NCBI RefSeq assembly: GCF_009711465.1
Contig: NZ_SMME01000870.1
Span: forward strand, 21,284 to 85,283
DNA: 64,000 nt
From: Parendozoicomonas verongulae
GTDB taxonomy: Bacteria; Pseudomonadota; Gammaproteobacteria; Pseudomonadales; Endozoicomonadaceae
Direction of reading: 5' to 3'
The translations under genes were made by a program, and so were the position numbers. Below, piece by piece: positions 56,035 through 64,000 of this stretch. Positions within the stretch are counted from its first letter, which is position 1, and the number at the start of each line of letters is the position of its first letter. The notes under the pieces were generated by a model. That model was given only the letters and a program-made list of their open reading frames with translations. It did no database searches and had not been told where the DNA came from.

Positions 56035-58308
56035 TTACATGGTTTCAGTAAAGGTGCGGGTGATAACGTCCATCTGCTGTTCGCGAGTCAGGGAGTTGAA
56101 ACGCACAGCGTAGCCGGATACGCGGATAGTCAGAGAAGGGTACTTCTCTGGGTTCTGCATAGCGTCTTCCAGCATCTCACGGTTCATAACGTTCACGTTC
56201 AGGTGTTGACCACCTTCACGGGCTGCTTCGTTATGGAAGTAACCGTCCATCAGACCAGCCAGGTTCTTCTGACGGTTGGTGTCGTCTTTACCCAGCGCTT
56301 TAGGAACGATGGAGAAGGTGTAGGAGATACCGTCCTTCGCGTATTCAAATGGCAGCTTGGCAACGGAGCTCAGGGATGCAACAGCACCGCTGGTGTCACG
56401 GCCGTGCATTGGGTTAGCGCCTGGGCCGAATGGCTGGCCAGCACGACGACCGTCTGGAGTGTTACCCGTCTTCTTACCGTACACAACGTTGGACGTAATG
56501 GTCAGGATAGACTGAGTAGGCACAGCGTTACGGTAAGTCTTGTGAGAAGCCACCTTCTTCATGAAGCGCTCAACCAGTTCACAGGCAATGCTGTCAACGC
56601 GGTCGTCATTGTTACCGTACTTGGGGTAGTCGCCGTTGATTTCGAAGTCTACTGCGATGCCGTTCTCATCACGCACTGGCTTAACTTCTGCGTACTTGAT
56701 AGCAGACAGGGAGTCAGCAGCGATGGACAGACCAGCAATACCACACGCCATGGTGCGGAATACGTCGCGGTCGTGCAGAGCCAGCAGAGCGGCTTCGTAG
56801 CTGTACTTGTCGTGCATGTAATGGATGCAGTTCAGAGCCGTCACGTATTGAGTAGCCAGCCAGTCCATAGTGGTGTCCAGGCGAGCGTATACGTCGTCGT
56901 AGTTCAGAACGTCATCAGTGATAGCGTCAGTCTTAGGCGCGATCTGAGTCTTCAGCTTCTCATCAACACCACCGTTGATGGCGTACAGCAGACCCTTGGC
57001 CAGGTTGCAGCGAGCACCGAAGAACTGCATCTGCTTACCAACAACCATTGGAGATACGCAGCAAGCGATAGCGTAATCATCGCTACTCATGTCTGGACGC
57101 ATCAGGTCATCGTTTTCGTACTGGATGGAGCTGGTGTCGATGGATACCTTGGCACAGTACTCTTTGAAGCCCTGTGGCAGTTGTTCGGACCACAGTACAG
57201 TAATGTTTGGCTCAGGGGATGGGCCCATGGTGTAAAGGGTGTTCAGGAAACGGAAGCTGGTCTTGGAAACCAGAGTACGACCGTCCAGACCCATACCACC
57301 GATGGATTCCGTTGCCCAGATTGGATCACCGGAGAACAGCTCATCGTACTCAGGCGTACGCAGGAAACGTACCATACGCAGCTTCATTACGAAGTGGTCG
57401 ATGTATTCCTGAGCTTCCGTTTCGGTGATGGTACCGTTGTCCAGATCACGCTGGATGTAGATATCCAGGAAGGTGGAAGCACGGCCCAGAGACATAGCAG
57501 CACCGTTCTGGCTCTTAACAGCGGCCAGGTAGCCGAAGTAAGTCCACTGAACAGCTTCTTTCGCGTTGGTAGCAGGCTTGGAGATATCGAAGCCGTACTT
57601 CTGCGCCATGGTCTTCATGTCGCCCAGGGCACGGTACTGATCGAAGATCTCTTCACGCAGCTGGATAGTGGCTTCCAGATCTTCACCGGAGTTCATCTTT
57701 TCTTCCAGGGACGCGTGCTGAGCAGCCTTGTCCTTCATCAGGAAGTCGATACCGTACAGAGCAACACGACGGTAGTCACCGATGATACGACCACGGCCGT
57801 ATGCGTCAGGCAGGCCAGTCAGTACACCAGACTTACGGCAGGCACGGATGGCTGCGGTGTAAACGTCGAATACACCCTGGTTGTGAGTCTTACGGTATTT
57901 GGTGAAGATTTCACTGGTTTGTGGATCGATTTCACGGCCGTAAGCCTTGGCAGAACCTTCAACCATACGGATACCACCGTTAGGCATGATGGCACGCTTC
58001 AGAGGCGCTTCAGTCTGCAGACCAACGATAGTTTCCAGATCCTGGTTGATGTAACCGGCATCGTGGCTGGTGATGGTGGATGGCAGCTTGGTGTCGAAGT
58101 CGAGAGGCGCGTGAGTGCTGTTCTCAACCTTGATGCCTTCCATAACCTTCGCCCACAGGGTGTCGGTCGCTTCAGTTGCGCCCGCCAGGAAAGCGTGATC
58201 GCCTTCGTATGGGGTGTAGTTCTTCTGGATGAAGTCACGTACGTCTACGGAAGTGTTCCACTCACCGTCAACGAAGCCTTCCCAGCCTTGCATGTTTTCA
58301 GTAGTCAT
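56035..58308 (-). CDS. pflB: Pyruvate formate-lyase
   Basis: PflB turns pyruvate and CoA into acetyl-CoA and formate without oxygen by a glycyl radical mechanism. The 757-residue protein has the catalytic Cys pair in [12 protein letters not shown] (about 414-415) and the glycyl radical site in RVSGYAVRF (Gly near 732). The N-terminal [30 protein letters not shown] resembles E. coli PflB. Activation needs PflA, which is not in the window. It is downstream of pta on the same strand, and the pair produces acetyl phosphate from pyruvate; ackA is not present here. An antisense frame spans almost the whole gene but is a by-product of codon bias. Confidence 0.97.
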   Translation of the reverse strand: MTTENMQGWEGFVDGEWNTSVDVRDFIQKNYTPYEGDHAFLAGATEATDTLWAKVMEGIKVENSTHAPLDFDTKLPSTITSHDAGYINQDLETIVGLQTEAPLKRAIMPNGGIRMVEGSAKAYGREIDPQTSEIFTKYRKTHNQGVFDVYTAAIRACRKSGVLTGLPDAYGRGRIIGDYRRVALYGIDFLMKDKAAQHASLEEKMNSGEDLEATIQLREEIFDQYRALGDMKTMAQKYGFDISKPATNAKEAVQWTYFGYLAAVKSQNGAAMSLGRASTFLDIYIQRDLDNGTITETEAQEYIDHFVMKLRMVRFLRTPEYDELFSGDPIWATESIGGMGLDGRTLVSKTSFRFLNTLYTMGPSPEPNITVLWSEQLPQGFKEYCAKVSIDTSSIQYENDDLMRPDMSSDDYAIACCVSPMVVGKQMQFFGARCNLAKGLLYAINGGVDEKLKTQIAPKTDAITDDVLNYDDVYARLDTTMDWLATQYVTALNCIHYMHDKYSYEAALLALHDRDVFRTMACGIAGLSIAADSLSAIKYAEVKPVRDENGIAVDFEINGDYPKYGNNDDRVDSIACELVERFMKKVASHKTYRNAVPTQSILTITSNVVYGKKTGNTPDGRRAGQPFGPGANPMHGRDTSGAVASLSSVAKLPFEYAKDGISYTFSIVPKALGKDDTNRQKNLAGLMDGYFHNEAAREGGQHLNVNVMNREMLEDAMQNPEKYPSLTIRVSGYAVRFNSLTREQQMDVITRTFTETM

Positions 58309-58409
58309 ATTATTTCCCTCGATCGCTGTCGTGCAGCGTCATAAGTCAGGGTTCTTGCTAGAGCGCTGCCCGCGGTCACAATAGCAGCCAGCGGCCCCTC
58401 ACAGATTTA

Positions 58410-60503
58410 TTAAGCCTTTTCTTCGGCTTTGGCCTGGATCGCGGTCAGGGCGATGGTGTAAACGATGTCGTCTACCAGCGCGCCACGGGACAGATCGTTC
58501 ACAGGCTTGTTCAGGCCCTGCAGCATCGGGCCAACACTCACGACGTTGGCGCTACGCTGTACAGCCTTGTAAGTGGTGTTACCGGTGTTCAGGTCTGGGA
58601 AGACGAACACGGTCGCACGGCCAGCAACAGAAGAATCGGGCGCTTTGCTGCTGGCTACGGATTCAACAGAAGCGGCGTCGTACTGCAGAGGTCCGTCGAT
58701 TTCCAGATCAGGACGACGCTCTTTGGCGATGCGGGTAGCTTCACGTACCTTCTCAACATCAGCCCCCATACCGGACGCACCGGTGGAGTAGCTGATCATG
58801 GCTACGCGAGGCTCAACGCCGAAGGCTGCAGCAGAGTCAGCACTCTGGATAGCGATATCAGCCAGCTGCTCAGCGGTAGGGTCAGGGTTTACAGCACAGT
58901 CGCCGTATACCAGAACCTGCTCAGGCATCAGCATGAAGAACACGGAAGACACATTGCTGGCGTCTGGCTTGGTTTTGATCAGCTGGAATGCAGGACGGAT
59001 AGTGTTTGCAGTAGTATGAACAGCGCCGGAAACCAGACCATCAACGTCGTCTTGTGCCAGCATCATGGTGCCGAGAACAACAGTGTCTTCCAGCTGGGAC
59101 TCTGCCATAGGAGCCGTCAGGCCCTTGTTCTTACGCAGCTCTACCATTGGGTCGATGTACTGGCCACGAACTTCGTCCATGTCCATGATTTCCAGACCTT
59201 CTGGCAGTTCAATGCCTTGGGATTCAGCAACGTTGCGAATAACGTCTGGCTTACCCAGCAGGACACAGTTGGCAATGCCACGCTCCTGACAGATAGCAGC
59301 TGCTTTGATGGTACGGGGCTCATCACCTTCAGGCAGAACAATGCGCTTGTTAGCAGCTTGCGCCTGACGCATCAGCTGGTAACGGAAAGCAGGAGGAGAC
59401 AGACGCTTCTCGCTCGTCGTGGCGATCATGCTCTGCAGGGCATCAACGTTGATGTGATCGGAAACAGATTCCATCACCTGCTCAACACGCTCCAGGTCGT
59501 CGGAACGTACGGCAGTGCTCATGCGATCCAGCATGGTAGCCGTCTGGTAAGAGCCGCTTTCTACCATCACAACTGGCAGAGCGGAATCACCCAGAGACTT
59601 CTCAACCAGCGCCTGAATGCCTTCAGCAGGCTTCACACCACCGGTAATCAGCAGGCCAGCCAGAGGCACGCCGTTTTGTGCAGCCATGCAAGTGGCCAGG
59701 ATGACGTCATCACGGTCACCGGATACAACAACCAGTGCGCCAGGTTTGAGCAGGTGGCTCATATTGGCTGCGGTGCGTGCACACAGAACGTAGCTGGTTA
59801 CACGACGCTGTGCGATTTCACCGGCAAACAGAATCTCAGCGTTCAGCTCAGCCGCTACGTCTTTGGTACGCAGTGCAGACAGTTCACTGCGCCATGGGAT
59901 GTAACCCAGAGGCATAGCCTTGGCTTTTTCCAGAGCTGGCAGAGCGTTGAATGCGTCGCCGCCAGTCTGCTCGATCATTTCTGGAGTCAGCTTGTTCAGA
60001 ACATAGCCGAGGATGTTCTTGCCAGACAGACCACCGTAGTTGTCTGCAGCAATGTTCAGGTGATCAACGGTGTCTTCCAGAGTCTCTTCGTTCTGAGCCT
60101 GGCTCACCAGAATCACTTTTGCGTTCAGGTTCTTGGAGATTTCCGCGTTCAGGCGGCCCATGTAAGGAGCACTGCGGGTAGGAACCATACCTTCAACGAT
60201 AACAACGTCAGCACCCGTACAAACACGGTCGAAACTGGCAACGATCTCTTCCATCAGAACATCGCGCTTGTTTGCGCCCAGCAAATCTTCTGCGCGGCTG
60301 AAGGGGATAGGATCAGCAGGCTGCTGTGCCATGGTGGCGCGCACCATTTCTACAGAATGCTCAGGGCCTGCGATTTCAGTTTGAGCGATTGGTTTGAAGA
60401 AGCGAACGCGGCAACCCAGCTTATCGAGTGCACGAACAAGACCCAGTGAAACTGAAGTCAGACCAACACCGTAGTGTGTTGGCGCAACGTAAAAAGTATG
60501 CAT
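58410..60503 (-). CDS. pta: Phosphate acetyltransferase, long form
   Basis: Pta converts acetyl-CoA and phosphate to acetyl phosphate and CoA. The 697-residue protein starts MHTFYVAPTHYGVGLTSVSLGLVRALD, a BioD-like P-loop domain with GVGLTS in the nucleotide loop, has a central DRTGG domain (VVVSGDRDDVILA), and a C-terminal PTA catalytic domain (FRYQLMRQAQAANKRIVLPEGDEPRT to DIVYTIALTAIQ). This is the long E. coli type. ATG 60503 is chosen over an upstream in-frame start at 60566. It lies between the YheO-like regulator and pflB, all on the minus strand, and may form an operon with them. Confidence 0.97.
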   Translation of the reverse strand: MHTFYVAPTHYGVGLTSVSLGLVRALDKLGCRVRFFKPIAQTEIAGPEHSVEMVRATMAQQPADPIPFSRAEDLLGANKRDVLMEEIVASFDRVCTGADVVIVEGMVPTRSAPYMGRLNAEISKNLNAKVILVSQAQNEETLEDTVDHLNIAADNYGGLSGKNILGYVLNKLTPEMIEQTGGDAFNALPALEKAKAMPLGYIPWRSELSALRTKDVAAELNAEILFAGEIAQRRVTSYVLCARTAANMSHLLKPGALVVVSGDRDDVILATCMAAQNGVPLAGLLITGGVKPAEGIQALVEKSLGDSALPVVMVESGSYQTATMLDRMSTAVRSDDLERVEQVMESVSDHINVDALQSMIATTSEKRLSPPAFRYQLMRQAQAANKRIVLPEGDEPRTIKAAAICQERGIANCVLLGKPDVIRNVAESQGIELPEGLEIMDMDEVRGQYIDPMVELRKNKGLTAPMAESQLEDTVVLGTMMLAQDDVDGLVSGAVHTTANTIRPAFQLIKTKPDASNVSSVFFMLMPEQVLVYGDCAVNPDPTAEQLADIAIQSADSAAAFGVEPRVAMISYSTGASGMGADVEKVREATRIAKERRPDLEIDGPLQYDAASVESVASSKAPDSSVAGRATVFVFPDLNTGNTTYKAVQRSANVVSVGPMLQGLNKPVNDLSRGALVDDIVYTIALTAIQAKAEEKA

Positions 60504-60597
60504 AATCTTTCGGGTATCCGGTCTATGACCCACTAACAGGCCCCAACAGAAACACTGCAGGGCCACCTGTTGTTAAAGTTCAGCGCCGAGCGGTTGC

Positions 60598-61320
60598 TCA
60601 GCAATCTCCGAGTTTGCGTTGGCGAATGTAAAGGTAAACGGTGTGTCGGGAGACACCCAGTTTCCTTGCCACCATCGGGACACTTTCCTTGATGTCGAAA
60701 ATGCCCTTATCAAACAGAGACATAATGATGTGCTTATTCTTCACCTTGTTGGACAGCTGGTGATTGCTGTTTATTTCAGCAATAGTACGATCCACTGTGT
60801 TTTCCACCAGATCATCAACACTGGATGGAAAGTGGCCACTGACAGGTGCGGCGTTGTTCACGCCTTCCAGAACAAAGGCTTCCAGAAAATCGCTGGCTGG
60901 TACGCTCATGTTGATGTTGATGCACAACATGCCCACTGGCTGACCAGTATGGCTGCGAATCACCATACTTGTGGATTTAAAGAGTTGTCCGTCCTGAGTT
61001 TTTTTTGTGGCGTGACGAATATCACCGCCTTCCTGGCGAGCAATTTCATGTAACTGCTGCAGGGCTTCTACGGTTACAGGGCTATCAACATCACGGCCTG
61101 TCGCGATGCCGTTGGCAATTTTAACAACAGAGCGGGAAGGGTCTTCGAGAGAGTGCAATACGACTTCACAGAAGGAACCAAATACACTAGCAATGCCGTC
61201 TACGACCGTTTCCAATGAGTGGATTATCTTACGATCATCATCGCTGAAAGTATGGCGCCAGAGGGATACATCCTCGGACACAACTTTGTCACAGGATGAA
61301 AGGACTGCATCATCAATCAT
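60598..61320 (-). CDS. YheO/DauR-type PAS-HTH transcriptional regulator
   Basis: This 240-residue regulator has an N-terminal YheO-like PAS domain (about 30-140, with EVVLHSLEDPSRSVVKIANG and STSMVIRSHTGQPVGMLCININ) and a C-terminal helix-turn-helix (about 200-238, VARKLGVSRHTVYLYIRQR). Family members include E. coli YheO and Pseudomonas DauR, which senses D-arginine. The effector here is not known. The gene sits 95 bp before pta on the same strand, so it may autoregulate or control the pta-pflB unit. An FNR-like site and a palindrome lie upstream. Confidence 0.88.
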   Translation of the reverse strand: MIDDAVLSSCDKVVSEDVSLWRHTFSDDDRKIIHSLETVVDGIASVFGSFCEVVLHSLEDPSRSVVKIANGIATGRDVDSPVTVEALQQLHEIARQEGGDIRHATKKTQDGQLFKSTSMVIRSHTGQPVGMLCININMSVPASDFLEAFVLEGVNNAAPVSGHFPSSVDDLVENTVDRTIAEINSNHQLSNKVKNKHIIMSLFDKGIFDIKESVPMVARKLGVSRHTVYLYIRQRKLGDC

Positions 61321-61449
61321 CGATATTGCCTGAAACCTAAAGAGTGGAGTGTAGGTTTATATACAGCTCTTCACGTATAATGACTGATAAGCAAGAATAT
61401 ATATCAGTAAATGCGAACGAGCCAATAGAGGGTCCCCCCTAACCGTAGC

Positions 61450-61463
61450 TCAACTATAGTTGA
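61450..61463. promoter_or_regulatory. 14-bp perfect palindrome upstream of the YheO-like gene
   Basis: TCAACTATAGTTGA is a perfect palindrome, the shape of a dimeric regulator site. It lies 130 bp upstream of the minus-strand regulator gene and 254 bp upstream of the plus-strand DUF2057 gene. Confidence 0.6.
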
Positions 61464-61480
61464 ATGTACTGAAATTGGGA

Positions 61481-61494
61481 TTGTTACATATCAA
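61481..61494. promoter_or_regulatory. FNR/ANR-like box
   Basis: TTGTTACATATCAA differs from the FNR consensus TTGAT-N4-ATCAA at one position. It lies 160 bp upstream of the regulator-pta-pflB block, where anaerobic activation would make sense for pyruvate formate-lyase. Orientation relative to a promoter is not established. Confidence 0.55.
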
Positions 61495-61717
61495 TACTCT
61501 TTGAGTTTTTTACTTCGAGTTGAGCACTGCAGGTGACGTGTTCCACCTACACAGAATACGACAACCGACATTAAATACCTCTACAAGTGTGGCAACCACA
61601 TATTACCCCCAACTTGATTTGTCCTACTGCTTTGCCACATGTCCTCAGGCGTGATATACCGCCTCACTAAACCTTTTCAACGCGTCAACATAGATACGTA
61701 TATTTCTGGAGTAGTAG

Positions 61718-62407
61718 ATGAATTTTGTACGATTGCTTGCTATGGCTGCATCCCTTGCTGCCGGTTCTGTATGGGCTGCTGACCTCACGGTTGCTAACAA
61801 TCTGGATATTCATGTGGTGAATGGCCAGAAATACAATGCTCCTGTCAGCCTGTTCGCTGGGAAAAATGTAATTGATCTGGGTGCAGGTGACCAACAGCTG
61901 GTTCTGCGTGTATCGGATAGTTTCGGCACCAGAAACTCTCAGGAACTCTACAAATCTGAATATTATGTACTGACATTCAAGACTAAAGGGGATGAAAAAC
62001 TCAACATATCCGTGCCAGCCATGCATAACATCAATCAGGCTCGTCAGTTCGATGAAACCTCACCGTTCATGCTGAAAACAGATGACGGCAGCGCTGTTCA
62101 TTTTGAAAAGGCCGTGCTGAAGAAAGATGGTATGCAGCTGTCCCGTAACCTTGTGAACGAGTTGAAAGAGTTCAACGCCACCGGCAACCCGGCAGCTATT
62201 GAGTCCCGTGCACCTTTCGCCGCTCTGATGATGAACAGTGCCGATGCCGGCAAGCTGCCAACACAGGTCGGCACCCAGGAACGTATGGGCGAAGTACTGA
62301 TGTCTGAGCAGATGCTGCACTACTGGTTTAAACAGGCTGACCCACAGACCCGCCAGCGCTTCCTGGACTGGGCTGCCCGCTCTGTACAGAAGACCGCACA
62401 GAAGTAA
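61718..62407 (+). CDS. DUF2057 (YccT-like) periplasmic protein
   Basis: This 229-residue exported protein has a signal peptide ending GSVWA and a mature start ADLTVANNLDIHVVNGQKYNAP typical of the DUF2057/YccT family. Further family features are the middle YYVLTFKTKGDEKLNISVP and a helical C-terminus with MLHYWFKQADPQTRQRFLDWA. E. coli YccT has been linked to envelope and csgD-related control, but the family function is unclear. A roughly 400-bp upstream gap holds the FNR-like and palindromic sites described. Confidence 0.88.
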   Translation: MNFVRLLAMAASLAAGSVWAADLTVANNLDIHVVNGQKYNAPVSLFAGKNVIDLGAGDQQLVLRVSDSFGTRNSQELYKSEYYVLTFKTKGDEKLNISVPAMHNINQARQFDETSPFMLKTDDGSAVHFEKAVLKKDGMQLSRNLVNELKEFNATGNPAAIESRAPFAALMMNSADAGKLPTQVGTQERMGEVLMSEQMLHYWFKQADPQTRQRFLDWAARSVQKTAQK

Positions 62408-62478
62408 GATATGATTATCGGTCTGTTCCTTTCGCAGTGAGCAGACCGGCACAACACTTTCTAATGGCTTCCCATTTC

Positions 62479-63096
62479 ATGACATCCGACGCCTATCCCA
62501 TTCCCGCAGTCACAGCTCAAACTGAAGAAACCATCAAGAAAAGCCGTTTCATCACCCTCATTGCCCACACTCCCGGCCGAGAGAACGCACAGGCCTTTAT
62601 TGAAGCTGTCCGTCAGGCGCATCCCGACGCCCGTCATCACTGCTGGGCGTTTATTGCTGGCACGCCAAAGGACGCGCAACAGTGGGGGTTCAGCGACGAT
62701 GGTGAACCATCAGGTACAGCAGGTAAACCGATTCTTGCTCGCCTCGAAGGTTCAGGAATAGGGGAGCTATGTGCCGTTGTCGTACGTTATTCCGGCGGTA
62801 TCAAGCTGGGCACCGGTGGCTTGGTAAGAGCTTATGGAGGCGGTACAGGTGCAACGCTGGAGGTACTGGATACCATAGTCAAGGTTCCCCAGTCTGAGTT
62901 GCATATCAACTGTCAGTACCATCAGTTAAACGACATTCAGCATGTGTTAGCACAACATGGCGGTTCTGTGATCGACACCGTTTACGGCGAAACCCTCACT
63001 CTGCATCTCTCTTTACCGACTCAGACTCTATCAATGTTCAAGAAACATCTGCACAGCCACTTTAAAGGCCAGCTTTGCTTACCAGAAGACGATTAA
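62479..63096 (+). CDS. yigZ: YigZ/IMPACT family protein
   Basis: This 205-residue protein matches E. coli YigZ along its length, with EETIKKSRFITLIAH, PDARHHCWAFIAG, the signature GFSDDGEPSGTAGKPIL and VVVRYSGGIKLGTGGLVRAYGGG, then a YigZ C-terminal domain. The family shares the IMPACT fold with elongation-factor domain IV and may act in translation control; its role is not defined. Three starts are possible (GTG 62437, ATG 62464, ATG 62479); the last aligns with the E. coli N-terminus and is chosen. Confidence 0.92.
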   Translation: MTSDAYPIPAVTAQTEETIKKSRFITLIAHTPGRENAQAFIEAVRQAHPDARHHCWAFIAGTPKDAQQWGFSDDGEPSGTAGKPILARLEGSGIGELCAVVVRYSGGIKLGTGGLVRAYGGGTGATLEVLDTIVKVPQSELHINCQYHQLNDIQHVLAQHGGSVIDTVYGETLTLHLSLPTQTLSMFKKHLHSHFKGQLCLPEDD

Positions 63097-63149
63097 AGGC
63101 CCACCTTCTACACCGCCCTCACTGGCAACTTTCCGGCAGCCAGTGTAGA

Positions 63150-63283
63150 GAGCCTATATCTGTGCAGGCCTGCCTGACGCAATTCTGGCAGATATGAGAG
63201 CAGCCGCAAACCGCTTTCTCGATGCCCGACATCAACGAGTCGAGCGTGAGTACGAGCTGCTCAAAAAAGTCGTGTCACATTAA
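63150..63283 (+). pseudogene. Possible gene remnant or short reading frame
   Basis: After a stop near 63150 the frame reads AYICAGLPDAILADM then a charged helical stretch ending ELLKKVVSH and TAA at 63281-63283. ATG 63194 would give only 29 residues and has no ribosome-binding site. The composition looks protein-like, so it may be the 3' remnant of a lost gene. It could equally be chance. Confidence 0.25.
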
Positions 63284-63289
63284 GAAGCG

Positions 63290-64000
63290 CTAAAGTTTTT
63301 TTTGCAGCCAGGTCAGGTAACGTTGCCGAATAGCTTCACATTCATTCACCAAGTGGTGCTGGCCTTCTGGAATATAGAGAACGTCCACTGACTTATACAG
63401 CCGCTCATACACCGGCATATTATGCCGCCAGTCCACAGTCCCATCTTTCTGCCCCTGAATAATTAGCGCATCAAAACCACAGGGGCTGGCAATAGATTCG
63501 ATTCTTTTGATCCACCGGTTCATGGCACCTACCCAGCCCACCGGTAAGACCCGTGATTGCAACGGTTCCTTAGCCAGAAACTCAAGAAACTCCTGGTCGC
63601 TGGAATTATTGGAGCGAGAGCGAGGAATACTGGAAATAAAGCGCCGCACCAGATTGTATTGAATACGCCCCCAACGCCACAGCACAGGACGCACCAGCGG
63701 CGCAAACAAAATCACTTTGCCAATAGGATACTCACCCCTTGAGCAACGCTCACCAGCCAGTAGCTCGGAAATCACTGCTCCGCCCATACTTTGCCCACTC
63801 AGGTGGAAAGGCTCGGGCAACTGTGCATTTTTACACCAGCCTAAACATAAGCGAAGTACTCTGGTGTAAGAGCTGAAGGAATCAATGTTAACGCGATCAC
63901 CGCAGGATAACCCGTGACCAATCTGGTCATAGGCAAACACAGAAAACCCCTGTTCCAGATAAAAGCGGATGATGTGACCATAAAGGCCCACATGGTCAAA
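63290..64000 (-). CDS. Alpha/beta hydrolase, monoglyceride lipase-like (partial)
   Basis: The gene runs off the right edge: the frame is open from 63290 to 64000 with FDHVGLYGH as the first residues seen, so the true start is outside. The visible 236 residues carry AYDQIGHGLS, the nucleophile elbow GQSMGG (catalytic Ser), the acid-residue region DALIIQGQKDGTVD and the catalytic His in EGQHHLVNE. This is the lysophospholipase/monoglyceride lipase pattern (Hydrolase_4, PldB-like). It probably hydrolyses lysophospholipids or monoglycerides; substrate not determinable. Confidence 0.88.
   Translation of the reverse strand, partial: FDHVGLYGHIIRFYLEQGFSVFAYDQIGHGLSCGDRVNIDSFSSYTRVLRLCLGWCKNAQLPEPFHLSGQSMGGAVISELLAGERCSRGEYPIGKVILFAPLVRPVLWRWGRIQYNLVRRFISSIPRSRSNNSSDQEFLEFLAKEPLQSRVLPVGWVGAMNRWIKRIESIASPCGFDALIIQGQKDGTVDWRHNMPVYERLYKSVDVLYIPEGQHHLVNECEAIRQRYLTWLQKKL

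Noticed and set aside
56029..58344. A 771-codon open frame antisense to pflB
   Set aside because: It is the mirror of a highly expressed gene with strong codon bias; pflB itself has all family motifs, and the antisense protein has no recognisable domain.
59016..60449. A 477-codon frame antisense to pta, and a similar 375-codon frame antisense to tnaA (54457-55584)
   Set aside because: Same reason: both are shadows of well-supported genes.

Overview
The window looks like the chromosome of a marine, probably host-associated gammaproteobacterium; Oceanospirillales/Endozoicomonas-like is my best guess, made from gene content and not from any database search. The supports are a LytTR regulator of AlgR type near hemC-hemD-hemX-hemY, very E. 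coli-like YeaG/YeaH/YcgB proteins, Pseudomonas-type long PstA and PstC, an RTX adhesin type I secretion operon, and a fermentative pflB-pta set beside tryptophanase. No rRNA, tRNA, CRISPR array or complete insertion sequence was seen.

Layout. 0-0.8 kb: end of an upstream gene and an algR-like regulator. 0.8-10.7 kb: a block separating algR from hemC, holding a FadD-like adenylate-forming enzyme with a signal-peptide-like N-terminus, the stress module prkA-yeaH-spoVR (minus strand), a HAD phosphatase of the mannosyl-3-phosphoglycerate type and an unrecognised exported protein. 10.9-16.3 kb: hemC-hemD-hemX-hemY-DUF423-trmB, closed by a UUCG-loop terminator. 16.6-18.8 kb: an NMN/NaMN adenylyltransferase-like gene, an ADP-ribose pyrophosphatase, a lipoprotein and a small conserved protein. 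18.8-32.1 kb: a complete type I secretion operon on the minus strand (ABC transporter, adaptor, two giant paralogous adhesins, TolC-like outer membrane protein), followed upstream by a type IV pilin.

33.0-41.1 kb: the phosphate regulon pstS / pstC-pstA-pstB-phoU with two well-formed Pho boxes, interrupted between pstS and pstC by an oppositely oriented gene for a protein with a Josephin-like (ataxin-3 type) catalytic signature. 41.2-45.7 kb: YciA thioesterase, FAH-family hydrolase, an exported histidine acid phosphatase, DUF4404, and an AAA/DUF4143 ATPase preceded by six repeat units in exact 22-bp phase. 45.9-49.2 kb: a D-2-hydroxyglutarate dehydrogenase-like flavoprotein divergent from serA, and a YHS-domain protein. 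49.6-55.9 kb: fused indolepyruvate ferredoxin oxidoreductase, DUF523/DUF1722 protein, and tryptophanase preceded by a TnaC-like leader peptide. 56.0-61.3 kb: pflB, pta and a YheO-type regulator on the minus strand with an FNR-like site upstream. 61.7-64.0 kb: DUF2057 protein, YigZ, and a truncated alpha/beta hydrolase.

How it fits together: the window joins phosphate scavenging (Pst, exported acid phosphatase), surface attachment (two adhesins, pilin), anaerobic pyruvate and amino-acid metabolism (PflB, Pta, tryptophanase, indolepyruvate oxidoreductase) and at least one candidate host-directed enzyme (the Josephin-like protein). The strongest unusual signals are the Josephin-like gene inside the pst locus, the divergent TnaC leader, and the 22-bp phased array in front of the DUF4143 ATPase.
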